Under the pieces are notes generated by a model that was not told where the DNA came from, searched no databases, and saw only the letters and a program-made list of their open reading frames with translations. Position numbers and translations under genes: made by a program. From Erinaceus europaeus (lineage: Eukaryota > Chordata > Mammalia > Eulipotyphla > Erinaceidae), in the NCBI RefSeq assembly GCF_950295315.1, contig NC_080175.1:64815353-64879352 (forward strand): DNA of 64,000 nucleotides, written 5' to 3'. Below are positions 32,233-44,010 of the stretch, in pieces (the stretch's first letter is position 1; each line of letters opens with the position of its first letter).

Positions 32233-32954
32233 TAGGAATACCAAAGGAGACCACTGAATACCACAACAAGACAGGACTAGAGCAACTTCAGGAACCCACC
32301 AAATCAACAGTGAGTGCAAACACATGTGGCTCCCGGACAGAGAGGTGTGTAGGGAAAGATTAAGTGGCTGGTAACAGTTTGGCAGTTTACCAGTTGAGGC
32401 AACACCTCCAGTCTGTTCACCAAAAAAAGACTGCTGAAGGGAGAAGACTTACCTAAGACTCACCAAATACAACTGTGAGCTTCCATTGCTACTGCCCTCA
32501 GAATCTGGAATAGCAGTGGTGAGGCCCTGTGCTGATACCAGGGGACAGAGAACTAACCAGGAAACTCAGGAGATCTATACCTCAGTGGCCTAGCGGTGGT
32601 GCTGTGAGAGTCTCTTTGCATAACCACTGGATTATCTCTGCCCAAACCTGCTTTATATCTTGGTCAGGAGTCAGTGATTAAGTTAAAAGTCTACTTATAG
32701 TTTTAAAGCCCTCAGGCTCCCACAGCCTATGGGAACAAAAAGAAGAAAAGAGGTTTATAAGCCACTGTGCTACAACTCAGGGATTAAAATAATATTGAAA
32801 CGACTGTTAATTTCCACCACTGTGAACTCTTTTAAGTACCTTACTTAGACACAAGTCAATTCAGACAAGAGTGATTAGGAATTTGAAAAGTACTGAGAGA
32901 GGGACCTTATAACATACTATATACAGATGTTTAACAAGAAAAAATATTGGAGAA

Positions 32955-33840
32955 ATGTACCAGGACAAGAATCCAGCTAAAAGCCCCCCAAAGGGTGAAG
33001 CACAAAATAATGAAGTCAACATCCAAACACTACTTAAGGAAATAATCACAGAAGTGAGTAAAGAGTTTGAAAGAATTGTCATCGGAAATGCAGGAACAAC
33101 AAATGAGAATCTGAAAGAAAACCCTAATTATCTCAAGATCATTAGAGAGCTGAAAGCTGAAATATCTGAGTCAAGAACACAACTAGCTGAAGAAGCTAAA
33201 ACAGTATCAGAACAGATTAACAAAATAGATGAACTCTAGAAAACAGTAGAGTGGAAAGAGTATAGCATAAATGAGGCTGAAGACAGAAATTGCAAGATTG
33301 AGGGCAGATTAGAGACAACCAAAAGAGAAGTAAGAGATCTCAAAAAGAGATTAAGAGATACTGAGAACAACAACAGAGACCTATGGGATGACTTCAAAAA
33401 AAAAAACACAACAATATACTCATTATTGGGTTATCAGAGAAAGAAAGGGAGAGGAAGAAAGCATTTTTTAGGACATACTAGCTGAGAACTTCTCTAGTCT
33501 AGACAACATCAAAGATATAAAGATTCAAGAAGCCCAGAGGGTCCCAAACAGAATTAAGCCAGACTTAAAGACACCAAGACACAACATATTTAGAATGGGA
33601 AGGAATAAGGATACAAAAAGGATCCTGAGGGCTGCAAGAGAAAAACAAGAGTCACCTACAGAGGAAAACCCATAAGTTTAGCAGCAGACTTCTCCATACA
33701 AACACTACAGGCCAAAAGAGAATGACAAAATACCTATCAAGTGTTCAATGAGAAAGGCTTTCAACCAAGAATACTATGATAGACTGCTAGACTGTCATTC
33801 AAACTAAATGGAGGCAAAAAAAAGCTTCTTAGGCAATCAA
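32955..33840 (+). pseudogene. L1 ORF1 (RNA-binding protein), degenerate
   Basis: The first frame (32,955-33,239) starts MYQDKNPAK and covers the N-terminus and part of the coiled coil (IIRELKAEISESRTQLAEE) before a stop. After that the remains shift frame: a coiled-coil end (KREVRDLKKRLRDTENN), then the RNA-recognition and C-terminal regions, recognisable at DNA level up to the ctttcaaccaagaatac and ttcaaactaaatggaggc segments. In intact L1 this protein forms trimers that coat L1 RNA. This copy cannot encode it. Confidence 0.85.
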
Positions 33841-33960
33841 CAATTGAAAAAAATCAACTATCACCAAGCCAGCCCTGAAAGAAGTTTGGAAAGGTCTCCT
33901 ATAAACAGTCAGACCACCATAAATATGCCATATATCAGACCACTCTAAAATTCTACAAGA

Positions 33961-36900
33961 ATGGCATTAAAATATCTTCAATCTTTGATATCAGTAAATG
34001 TCAATGGCCTGAATTCACCTATGAAAAGACACAGAGTAGTAATATGGATCAGTAAGCACAACCCACAAAATGCTGTCTACAGGAAACCCACCTAACACAA
34101 CAAGACAAACACAGACTCAAAGTGAAATGATGGAAAACTATTATACAAAGTAATGGCACACAGAAAAGAGCAGGAACAGCTATTATCATATATGACATGA
34201 TAGACTTGAATAAATAAAATTATAAAAGATAGGGATGGACACTACTTAATGCTCAGTGGATCAGTCAATCAAGAGAACTTAAAGTTTATTAACGTCTATT
34301 CACCCAATGAGAAGACACTAAATAAATCAAACATCTGCTGAAATAACTACAGCAATATATTAACAGCAACACAGTCATACTAGGGGACTTCAACACCCCA
34401 CTCTCTAAACTTGACAGATCATCCAGGCAGAAAATAAATTAAGAAATGAGGGAGATAAATGAGGAGACAGATAAACTAGAACTATTGGTCATTTTCACAG
34501 TCATTCATCCCACGAAGCTGGAATACACATTCTACTCAAGTCCATATGGGTCATTCTCAAGTACAGACCATATGTTAGGCCACAAAGATAGCCACAGCAA
34601 ATTAAAGAGCATTGAAATCATCCCAAGCATTTTCTCAGACCACAGTGGAATTCAACTAACACTTAACAATCAACAAAAGATCAGTAATAGTCCCAAAATA
34701 TGGAAGCTCAACAGTACACTACTTAACAACTACTGGGTCAAAGAGGAAATAAAAATGTTTTGAAAGTTCAATGATTTTGTGAAGACACAAGCTATCAAAA
34801 TATTTGGGACACAGCTAAGGCAGTACTGAGAGGGAATTTCATAGCCATACAAGCACACATTAGGAAACAAGAAAAATGACAAATAAACAAATGATTACAG
34901 ACCTGATTGCACATCTTAGAAACCTAGAAGAAGAACAAAGGAACCCTAAAACCACCAGAAGGACAGAAATAAGTAAAGTTAGGGCTTAAATCAATAACAT
35001 TGAAAATAAGAAAAACATACAGAAGATCAACTAATGTAAATGTTGGTTCTTCAAAAGAGTGAATAAAATCGACAAATCTTTATCCAGACTCACAAAACAA
35101 AAAAAGGGTGAAGACCTAAATGAATTGGATCATAAATGAAAGAGGAGATATCACAACAGACACCACAGAAATTCAACATATCATTCTAGCCTTCTATGAA
35201 CAACTATATGTCAAAAAGCTAGAGAACCTGGAAGAAATGGATGAGTTCCTAGATACCTATGAACTTCCAAAATTAAGTAAAGAGGAACTAGATACCATGA
35301 ACAGGACCATCACAGCTAATGTAATTGAAACAGTTATCAAGAACCTTCCCAAGAATAAAAGTCCTGGACCAGATGGTTTTACAAATGAATTCTATAAAAC
35401 CTTCAAAGAAGAAGTAATACCTCTACTTTTAAAAGTCTTCCACAACATTGAAGTCACCGAAATACTCCCTTCCAGCTTCTATGAAGCCAACATCACTTTG
35501 ATACCAAAAGTAGACAGGGACACAACCATAAAAGAAATCTACAGACGAATATCTTTGATGAACATAGATGCTAAAATATTGAAGAAAATTCTAGCCAGCC
35601 ATATACAAGAGTATATTTAAAAGATTGTTCATCATGACCAAGTGGGGTTTATCCCAGGCATCCAAGGTTGGTTTAATGTATGTAAGTTAATCAACATGAT
35701 CCACCACATCAATAAAAGCAAGAGCAGAAACCACATGGTTATATCAATAGATGCAGAGAAATCATTTGACAAAATACAACATCCCTTATGATCAAAACAC
35801 TACAGAAAATGGTAATAGAAGGAAAATTCCTGAAGATGATGGAGTCTATATATAGCAAACCTACAGCCAACATCATACTCAGTGGTGAAAAACTGGAAGC
35901 ATTTACACTCACATCAGGTACTAGAAAGGGATGCCCACTATCACCATTACTACTCAACATAGTGTTGGAAGTTCTAGCTATAGCAATCAGGCAGGAGCAA
36001 GGAATTAAAGGGATACAGATTGGAATAAAAGAAGTCAAACTCTCCCTATTTGGAGATGTTATGATAGTATACATAGAAAAACCTAAGGAATCCAGCAAGA
36101 AACTTTTGGAAATCATCAGGCAATACAGTAAGGTGTCATCCTACAAAATTAACATCCAAAAGTCAGTGTCATTCCTCTATGTACTCACTAACTTAGAAGT
36201 TGAAATTCAGAAATAAATTCCTTTTACTATAGCAACAAAAACAATGAAATATCTAGGAATAAACCTAACCAAAGAAGTGAAAGACCTGTATACTGAAAAT
36301 TATAAGTCACTACTCAAAGAAATTGAAAAAGACATAAAGAAGTGGAAAGATATTCCATGTTCATTGGTTGGAAGAATTAACTTCATCAAAATGAATATAC
36401 CACCCAGAACCATATACAGATTTAATGCTATCCCCATCAAGATCTCAACAACATTTTTTTGAGAATAGAACAAATGCTACAAGACTTTATCTGTAACCAG
36501 AAAAGACCTAGAATTGCCAAAACAATCTTGAGAAGAAAGAACAGAACTGGAGGCATCACACTCCCAGATCTCAAATTGTATTAAAGGGACACTGTAATCA
36601 AAACTGGTTGGTCCTGGAACATGAATAGACACATTGACCAGTGGAATAGTATTGAGAGCCTAAAATTAATTCTCCTCACCTATGGACATCTGATCTTTGA
36701 CAAAGGTGCCCAGACTATTAAATGGGGAAAGCAGATTCTCTTCAACAAATGGTGTTGAAAAAATGGGGTGAAACATGCAGAAGAATGAAATTGAACCACT
36801 ATATTCCCCAAATACAAAAGTAAATTCCAAGTGGATCAAGCACTTGAATATTAGAGAAGAAAATATCAGAATCTTAGAGGAAAATATTGGCAGAACTCTT

Positions 36901-37770
36901 ATCCGCATAAATTTTAAAGACAGCTTCAATGAAACAAATCCATTTACAAAGACTAAGGCAAGCATAAACCTATGTGACTACTTCAAATTAAAAAGCTTCT
37001 GCACAGCAAAAGGAACAACTAACCAAACCAAGAAACCCCTCACAGAATGGGAGAAGATCTTTACATGCCATACATCAGGCAAGAGTTTAATAACCAAAAT
37101 ATATGAAAAGCTTGCCAAACTCAACAACAAGAAAATAAACAACCACATCGAAAAATGGGGAGAGGACATGGACATTATATTCACCACAAAAGACATCCAA
37201 AAGGCAGAGAAACACATGAAAAAATGCTGCTAGTCTTTGACTGTCAGAGAAATGCAAAGAAAGACAACAATGAGATACCACTTCACTCCTGTGACAATGT
37301 CATACATCAGAAAAGGTAGCAGCAGCAGCAAATGCTGAAGAGCTGTGGGGTCAAAGGAACCCTCCTGCACAGCTGGAAGTAATGTAAATTGCTCCAACCC
37401 CTGTGGAAAACAGTCTGGAGAACTCTCAGAAGGCTAGAAATGGACCTATCTCATGATCCTACAATTCCTCTCCTGGAATTATATCCTGGAACCAAACACA
37501 CCCATCCAAAAAGATCTTTGTACACACATGTTCTTAGCAGCACAATTTGTAATAGCCAAAACCTGGAAGCAACCCAGGTGTTCAACAACTAATGAATGGC
37601 TGAGCAAGTTATGGTATATATACACAATGGAATACTACTCAGCTATTAAAAATGGTGATTTCACCATTTTCAGCTGATCTTGGATGGAGCTTAAAGAAAT
37701 CATGTTAATTGAAATAAGTCTTTGAAACAGAATGATGACTATGGGATGATCTCACTCTCAGGCAGAATTT
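33961..37770 (+). pseudogene. L1 ORF2 (endonuclease and reverse transcriptase), degenerate
   Basis: Starts ATG at 33,961 in the same context as other L1 ORF2 starts in the window. Endonuclease pieces include SDHSGIQLT (34,446-34,763 frame). Reverse-transcriptase pieces include [17 protein letters not shown] and ANITLIPK (35,120-35,620 frame), then [20 protein letters not shown] and a palm motif altered to FGDVM where the young copies have FADDM (35,788-36,216 frame). C-terminal pieces run to about 37,677. The palm change removes one catalytic aspartate. At least six separate frames are needed to follow the protein, so it is an old pseudogene. Confidence 0.9.
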
Positions 37771-38010
37771 GAAAAACAAGATCAGAAGAGAAAACATAAG
37801 TAGAACCTGAACTGGAATTGGCATGTTGCATCAAAGTAAAAGACTCTGGGGTGTGTGGGGGAGAGAATACAGGTCGTAAAAGGATGACAGAGGACCTAGT
37901 GGGGGCTGTATTGTTATATGGAAAACTGAGAAATGTTAGGCATGTACAAACTAATGTAGTTACTGTCGAATGCAAAACATTAATTCCCCAATAAAGAAAT
38001 TAAAAAAAAT

Positions 38011-39078
38011 TAAAATGAGAGAATTTGTATCTTAAAAGCCATGAACCTTGCTGGCTAAAGAGCTGTATAACTGATGTAAAAGTAGGCAAATCTCTGCTTT
38101 GACAAAAGCCAGGTCTTTAGTTATTTGAAAATATGCATCAGTATATTTAGCTACAAGTTAAAATGTAGTGGAGGATTAGGGGCAGGGATACTTCCTTTTT
38201 GCTATTTGAAGCAAAATTGTGCTTCATAGGTGCTTCCTTGACTACTTTGATTCTATCAGGAAATGCAGTTCTTAAAAAAAGTAATTTAAATAGCTTACAA
38301 GGTGAACTTGTAGCTCAAGCCAAGTGACTTTTACCAAAGACTTAAAAGCCATTGATTGCTTAATAATAAAAGCTATAAAATGTTCAATATATTCACAAGA
38401 AAAGACATTGGTAAAGTAGAGGAACTTAATACATTTCTGCATATTTATTCTGGACTGTACAGGAATGTTCTTTTTGCTAAAATCATCAAGCTATTTGTTC
38501 ATTTTTGTGTATTTCTGAGCAGACTTAATGGAGAGAAGTGGAAAAATCCCAGGCTTTCCACTTACATTAGCATGGAAGATAAGGGACCATTCAATAACAA
38601 GAAAGTCTTGGAGTAAAAAGAGAAGTATCTTTCAATTTGACTATTCCTCCTTTTGAAAATGGACTGCACTTACTGACTACATTATACAAGGTAACATTAG
38701 AAAAAGGAGAGAAAAGTAACTTTGCAGTGGAGAAACTGGCCATTACTACTTGGACCAACCTGTCTGAGTTATTTAGCGTCAAAATCCATCAACAGTTAAC
38801 ATGATGCGGCTAGAGGGCATTTCGCCTTTGTCATATGTGTCCTCAAAATCCATAAAGACAAGATAATAAGATAAACACTAGGTAAGACTAAATTTGAGTA
38901 AAAACTGCAAAACAGCTACATTGCTTTTCTCCAAAACCATAAATAATACAGGGCTAAGTCTTTGATTTGACCATTACAGGGAAGTTACCTTAATAATCAT
39001 TAAATCATACACAAAACAGGGCTGTCTTTGATTTGACCATCACTGGAAATTACTGTATAAGGTCTGGTCTAAAGGTAA
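38011..39078. other. Unique sequence, no gene seen
   Basis: AT-rich. The motif ttgatttgaccat occurs at about 38,963 and 39,031 in a locally repeated context (tctttgatttgaccattaca / tctttgatttgaccatcact), which may be the edge of the unclassified repeat that follows. Confidence 0.45.
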
Positions 39079-39400
39079 ATCATGAGCACCTCAGGGCAGG
39101 GGGGAAGGAAGACAATTAAAGCAAAACCAGAATGCTTTCAGTGGGTTTTAGTTGGCAGTAACTTATGGCCTTTGTTCACAGAGAATGAGGAAGCATATAC
39201 AAGAAAGTCCCCAGCCTGGAAAATTCCATCCATCTTAGGTCATGGGGTCGAGTAAAAACCTGCCTACCACACCTCCTGTGAGGAGGGGGCTAGGGGTCAA
39301 CCTCCTCAGACTCTCATGGAGATAATGGCCTGGATTTCCCAGACAGTGGGCCTTTCCCCACACATGGTGGAAGAGGTTCTGTTTGGATCAGGTTGGGGAG
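39079..39400 (+). repeat. Dispersed repeat of unknown class, copy 2
   Basis: Aligns along its length with 7,365-7,690, with conserved anchors such as agcacctc, gtgggttt, cctgcctacc, gggtcaacct and ttcccagacagt. Same orientation as copy 1. The unit may extend beyond these limits on the left. Confidence 0.5.
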
Positions 39401-39609
39401 GATTAAGACAGGATTGCATAGATCTAGCAGATGGCAGACAAAGCAGGGTCAGCCTTTGGGCTGTGTAAGATGCAACTTCTAGACAGGGTACAGGACAGAA
39501 CCCCAGTTCTGTGATGCCTCCCTCAGTAGCTGAAGTATCAAGGTTGCATTTGCCTTCAGCAAAATGATGTCAAGTTCGTATCCTTCTTGGAATAAAGGGG
39601 CTAGATTAC

Positions 39610-39831
39610 TTTTTAAATTTTTATTTATTTATTATATGGTTTTGTTAATGTCTCCTTTCTTACATAAAAAATAAAAAATATATTTATTTACTTATGTATG
39701 TTTGTACGTGATTTTTATCAAAGCACTGGTCAGCTCTGGCTTATAGTAGTGCAGGGGTATTGATACAGGGACTTTGGAGCCTTGGGCATGAGAGTCACTT
39801 GGAATAACCATTATGCTATCTGTCCCACCCC
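39610..39831 (-). mobile_element. SINE-B, antisense, with an L1 tail inserted in its own tail
   Basis: Antisense SINE-B body (ggtcagctctggcttatagt) and head (ggaataaccattatgctatc). agattac is at 39603-39609 and 39832-39838, a short target-site duplication. The A-rich tail (left) is interrupted at about 39,635-39,680 by L1 3'-end sequence. Confidence 0.75.
39635..39680 (+). mobile_element. Very short L1 3'-end insertion
   Basis: tatggttttgttaatgtctc-ctttcttac plus A-rich tail is the last part of the L1 3' UTR and nothing more. Flanks ttatttatttatta and tatttatttact are similar, but low complexity makes a duplication hard to prove. Confidence 0.55.
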
Positions 39832-39839
39832 AGATTACC

Positions 39840-40524
39840 TTTTTGAAGATGGCTTCATGAAGAAAATACTGATTTGCAGCATGGGTGTTGCCACTTTGAT
39901 ACAACCGCCTATCCTCCTATGATGGGTGTCTGTGCGATATAACCTACAACATTCTATCACACAAAGGTTTAGTAATATACCAAGTAGCAAAATGTCATGT
40001 GTGATATTTTTAAATGGCTATTTTGTTGAAGTTGAAGAATTCATTCTTTTTATGTATTTGAAGGCTTACTGAATAGTCTATGTATTTGATTTTGTAAAAA
40101 TGCACAGTACTTCCTTCAGTATGATCATGCACATATGTGTACATACACTGCATGTATATATATCAATACATGAACACATACTAATTTCTATAGATGGGGT
40201 TTGAGGTCAAAGAATTAGTAATTACAAGAGTTAGGGTTTAGAAATGTTCAAATCTCCTACCAAAAAAGTAGAAATCATAAACAAACAAACAAACAAAAAA
40301 ACCCAGAACAAATAGAAAAACTTAACCTTGCTTGCTTGAGAAGAAAAAAAATGGAGGAAAAACAGTTATTCTTCTCCAGAAAATTCACATGTACATTTCT
40401 TGGTTTATTAATAACAAATAGTTCCTTGGCAAGGTGAGTCTGTAAATCAAGAGTTCTGATACAGTGCTTTTGGGTTCCAAGCAGAAAGTGAGTCTACTTT
40501 GTTTTATATAGCATTAAAGTAGAA
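39840..40524. other. Unique AT-rich sequence, no gene seen
   Basis: No recognised feature. Confidence 0.5.
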
Positions 40525-40690
40525 GCAGGGGGAAGGCTCACTGGGTAAAAATGCACTTTACTGTGCATAGGGATCTTGGCTTGAGCCCCAGACACCCTGT
40601 GGGTATAAAGCGTGGGAGGGAGGATTGTGAGCTGTGGAACAGCGTGGCAGGTGTTTCTTCTCTTTCGCTTTTCTCTCCTTCTACACACAT
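40525..40690 (+). mobile_element. SINE-C-like copy with CA-repeat tail
   Basis: gcagggggaaggctcactgg tRNA-like head, B-box-like gcttgagcccca, a short GC-rich body, then a CA array in place of the usual A-rich tail. Confidence 0.5.
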
Positions 40691-40730
40691 ACGCATACAC
40701 ACACACACACACACACACACACCACACATA
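40682..40730. repeat. (CA)n microsatellite
   Basis: About 20 CA units with interruptions, adjoining the SINE tail. Confidence 0.9.
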
Positions 40731-40764
40731 TGCATTCTTTGTATATGTCTCTTCCTCCCCCCCC

Positions 40765-40887
40765 CTTTTTTTTTTTACCAGAGTACTGCTCAACTCTGGT
40801 TTACGGTGGTGCAGCAGATTGAACCTGGGACTTTAGAGCCTCAGACATGAGAATCTCTTTGCATAACTATTATGCTATCTACCCCAT
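40765..40887 (-). mobile_element. SINE-B, antisense
   Basis: T-run, then accagagtactgctcaactc, tggtttacggtggtgcagca, gattgaacctgggacttta and gcataactattatgctatct. Complete relative to the other antisense copies. Confidence 0.8.
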
Positions 40888-41208
40888 CTTCTTTCTCACT
40901 ATTTAAGTAAAAAATAAAAAAGGAGAAAAGTATGCATAGGGTGGTAGAAGTATAAGCATGGAGCCCAGTGAGGGGGAAAAAAAAAACATGCCCCCCATAC
41001 ACACAAAAAAAGAAAGTTCTGTTAAGTGTAATTGATGTTCCAAGATTCTTTAATGACTTTATTATGATAAGGGAATACCCATGATATCTTTTGGTGTCTG
41101 GCTCAAAGGCAGTCATAATGCCTCCATGATTGTTGTCACCAAATCCTCAGAGAACAGACAACTCAAAGTCATTTAGAGGCTATTGAAAAGCAAGGTAGAA
41201 AATAAGTT

Positions 41209-41276
41209 GTACCCCTCCTACCCTATGTTTTTTTTAATTTATCCTTTCTTAAATAAAAAATAAATTTAAAAAATAA
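41209..41276 (+). mobile_element. 68-bp L1 insertion with target-site duplication
   Basis: gtacccctcctaccctatgt followed by the L1 terminal A-rich segment, flanked by perfect 12-bp copies of agaaaataagtt (41197-41208 and 41277-41288). Only the last few dozen bases of the 3' UTR and the tail were copied before truncation. Confidence 0.88.
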
Positions 41277-41288
41277 AGAAAATAAGTT

Positions 41289-42011
41289 TCCTTTTATAGT
41301 TCACAGAAGTCCTCAATTCCGCCCATAGATTTTGGATAGTTGTGTACCTGGGCTCCAGGATAACCTGAAGGGGTAGATTAGCCCTGGCAGTTACAAGAGA
41401 GAGAAATAAGCCCTGATATTGTTGGAGTCGGGAGTATTCTGCCCCATCCCCACCAACCCCCAGCTGTTCCTACAATGAATAGTATTCTCTCTTCAACTCT
41501 CTGCTTTCCTCTCACCAGCACAGTTGCCTGGTATGACCCTTATGAGTTAGTGTCTATGCTTTGTGTTGGCTTTTAACTTGGTAGACCTTAGCATACATGT
41601 AAGGATGACTCATTACATATAAGGCATACATATAAGGATGACTCCAATCTATACTCAGCTATTAACAAATGTATATACCTCTGTGGAGTAAATGTGGAAT
41701 ATTTCCAAGTTCATCTTTTTGATACTCACAGTGATCTAAATGTCTGCTTCAGTGCTAAGTCTGGGCTCTGGATCTGGGCTTGTAAAGATTCACATATAAG
41801 TTTCATTTCATTTGTCTGTATAAAAATGAGTGTTCAGGACTTAGTGTTTATTGTCATGAGGGATGCCCATGCAAATGTGGCCAGTGTACTGGGTGGTACT
41901 CTATAAAGCAGTAGGACATCTTAACAGGCCTTATCTATACAGCAGGCAGGACCGTGGCACAGTTTTTATGGAGGAAGTGAGACACATTACAGATATTGAA
42001 CATAACAGGAT
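41289..42011. other. Unique sequence, no gene seen
   Basis: Mixed composition. The motif acatataaggatgactc is partly duplicated near 41,598 and 41,629. The 70-codon plus-strand ORF has no recognised domain. Confidence 0.45.
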
Positions 42012-42235
42012 TAGAAAATTTATTTAATTACATAGGACAGAGCAAAACTGAGAGTAAAGGGGGACATAGAGGGTGGGGGGGAGTGTGAGGGGGGAGGGAG
42101 AGAGAGAGACCTGCAGCATTACTTCACTGCTTTTGAGGATTCCCCCTACAGGCAAGAACTGAGGGCTTGAATCTGGGTCCTTCTACATGGGAACATGGGA
42201 ACATAACCAGGTGTGCCACTACCATTGGCCCCCTC
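42012..42235 (-). mobile_element. SINE-C, antisense
   Basis: ataggacagagcaaaactga purine-rich body expanded by G-runs, cactgcttttgaggattccc, antisense B-box cttgaatctgggt and head ending gtgccactaccattggccc. Confidence 0.65.
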
Positions 42236-42533
42236 CCCCCTTTCCCACAACATTCTTCACGGAAGAGGAAAGCACAGAGGTCTGTAATGGAAATTCACAC
42301 ACAAAGACACATGTGCAGAATCCCTTCTGCTGTCTGACTGGGTGGTGACCTATCCTGTCACCAGATCCTAGTTCGTCCTCAGCTCAGGACCCTACTCTGC
42401 AGAAACCTTCCCAGAATCACTATGCACCACACTGATCTCTGCTACCTTTTGAATGTCCATCCTAACTTTGCCACACCAGGTAAGGAAGTGCCAGCGGCCA
42501 TGACTTTGTGTGCTTCTCTTCTGGTATTTTGCT

Positions 42534-43627
42534 TTTTAATTTAATTTATTTATAAAATAAAAAAGAGAGAGAGTTAGGCAGTAGCTCAACGGGTTAAGCA
42601 CACATGACTAGAAGTGCAAGGACTGGTTTTAGAATCCAGGTTCGAGTCCCCAGATCTCCACCTGCAGGGGATTCACTTTACAAGCAGTGAAGCAGGTCTG
42701 CAGGTGTCTTTCTCTCCTCATCTCTATCTTCTCCTCCTCTCTTCATTTTTCTCTGTCCTATCCATCAATGATGACACAATAATAATTACAACAATAAAAA
42801 ACTGGGCAACAAAAGGAAATGAATGAATAAATGAATAAATAAATATTTAAAATTAAAAAAATAGAAAATATCGACAAAACCATAGGATAAAAGGGATAAA
42901 ATTCCACACATTTCCCACCACCAGATTTCCATATTCCATACTCTCCACTATAAACTTTCCTATTCTTTATCTTTCTGGGAATATGGAACCAGGATAATTA
43001 TGGGTTGCAGAAGTTGGGAGGTCTGACTTCTGTAATTGCTTCTCCACTGGACATGGGTGTTGGCAGGTCAACAAAAGGTTGATAAGAAAAATATAAAAAG
43101 AGCACACCCAACTAAAAAAAAATGCATCCAAATGTGAGGAGAGGATATGGATCACCAAAGAATGTTCACCAAAGAAGTGCAAGAAATAAATTTCAAAATG
43201 CTTAATGTCACTGATTCTGAGAGAAATACAAATAAAGACAGTGATAAATCACTTAACTCCCACAAAAAATGCAAGCTGAGATCAACAGGGATAGAGGTTC
43301 CATAGGCTCCTGTGCTGTATATGGGCCCCAGATCAAATCAGTTGGGATTACAGTTAACAATATTTATATACTTTTCCCATATTTGGGAGCTACTCTCTTC
43401 CCTGATCTAGCTTTCTGGTCCTTCTTCAAACTATGACACCATCTCTCCACACAATAACTTGGGTCCGCGTGCATATTAGGTGCATATTAGCTGTTAGGCT
43501 CAGGTAAAAACTGGTGAAGTCATGGACCCGTTGGGATATAATTCCCAAAATGGAGTCGACAAATCTTCATCTGCAATATTCTTGCCTTTAGGTTCATGAT
43601 TAGTCAACAATTTGTTCTGCTTCATAT
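42534..43627 (-). mobile_element. L1 with 5' inversion, split by a SINE
   Basis: The 3' end is in minus orientation at 42,534-42,566 and 42,836 to about 43,071 (blocks cataggataaaagggataaa, ctgtaattgcttctccactg). Next to it, about 43,072-43,627, is plus-oriented upstream L1 sequence: ORF2 C-terminal remnants (near gaggagaggatatggatcac and gagagaaatacaaataaaga) running into long-type 3' UTR. The arrangement fits twin priming of a minus-strand insertion. A SINE later entered the 3' end. No clear target-site duplication. Confidence 0.7.
42567..42835 (+). mobile_element. SINE-A short form, nested in an L1 3' end
   Basis: Head agttaggcagtagctcaacg, B-box ggttcgagtcccc close to consensus, full body, CAA linker, and aatgaataaatgaataaata tail. 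L1 3'-end sequence lies on both sides. Confidence 0.82.
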
Positions 43628-43629
43628 CT

Positions 43630-43872
43630 TTTTTTTTTTTTCCCAGGGTTTTCCCTTAGGCTCGGTGCCTGCACTAAGAATCCATCCCTCCTGGAAGCCA
43701 CTCTTCCCCCATTTTGTTCCCCTTGTAGCTGTTGTTATTGTCATTGCTGTTGCTGGATAAGAGAGAGAGAGGTTGAGAGAGGAGAGGGAAACAGAAGGGA
43801 GAGAAAGACACCTGCAGACCTACTTCACCGCTTGAGAAGAGACCCCTTTGCAGGTGGGGAGCTGAGGGAATT
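43630..43872 (-). mobile_element. SINE-A long form, antisense, head missing
   Basis: T-run, antisense long-form extension (cccagggttttcccttaggc, tgcctgcactaagaatccat), body, and cacctgcagacctacttcac up to gcaggtggggagctgaggg. The tRNA-like head is absent (5' truncation). Confidence 0.8.
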
Positions 43873-43879
43873 GTCATGT

Positions 43880-44010
43880 CCTGGTATGATGGACCTAATT
43901 TGGGGATGGGGGTTGTCTCACAGACACCTGTCTTGGTGAGATGAGAAATAGTACCCATGTGCCAACAATTGTACTGTACAAGGTTAACCTCCCAATAAAA
44001 AACTAGAAGT
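43880..44010 (+). mobile_element. L1 3'-end-like fragment (tentative)
   Basis: gagatgagaaatagtaccca, caattgtactgtacaaggtt and aacctcccaataaaaaac resemble the old L1 3' terminus at 37.92-38.0 kb (gaaatgttaggcatgtacaa, ccccaataaagaaa). Confidence 0.4.

Larger units (their letters stand above)
32235..38010 (+). mobile_element. Old, nearly full-length L1 (degenerate)
   Basis: A plus-strand L1 of about 5.8 kb: a putative 5' UTR (32,235-32,954), degenerate ORF1, degenerate ORF2 starting at 33,961, and a short 3' UTR ending cccaataaagaaatt plus A-rich tail near 38,010. Its sequence and 3' UTR differ clearly from the young minus-strand copies, so it is a distinct, older lineage. Many stops and frameshifts. 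The 5' limit is approximate and no target-site duplication was found. Confidence 0.88.

Noticed and set aside
32861..33082. Minus-strand frame opposite the old L1 ORF1
   Set aside because: Antisense shadow of a coiled-coil coding region.
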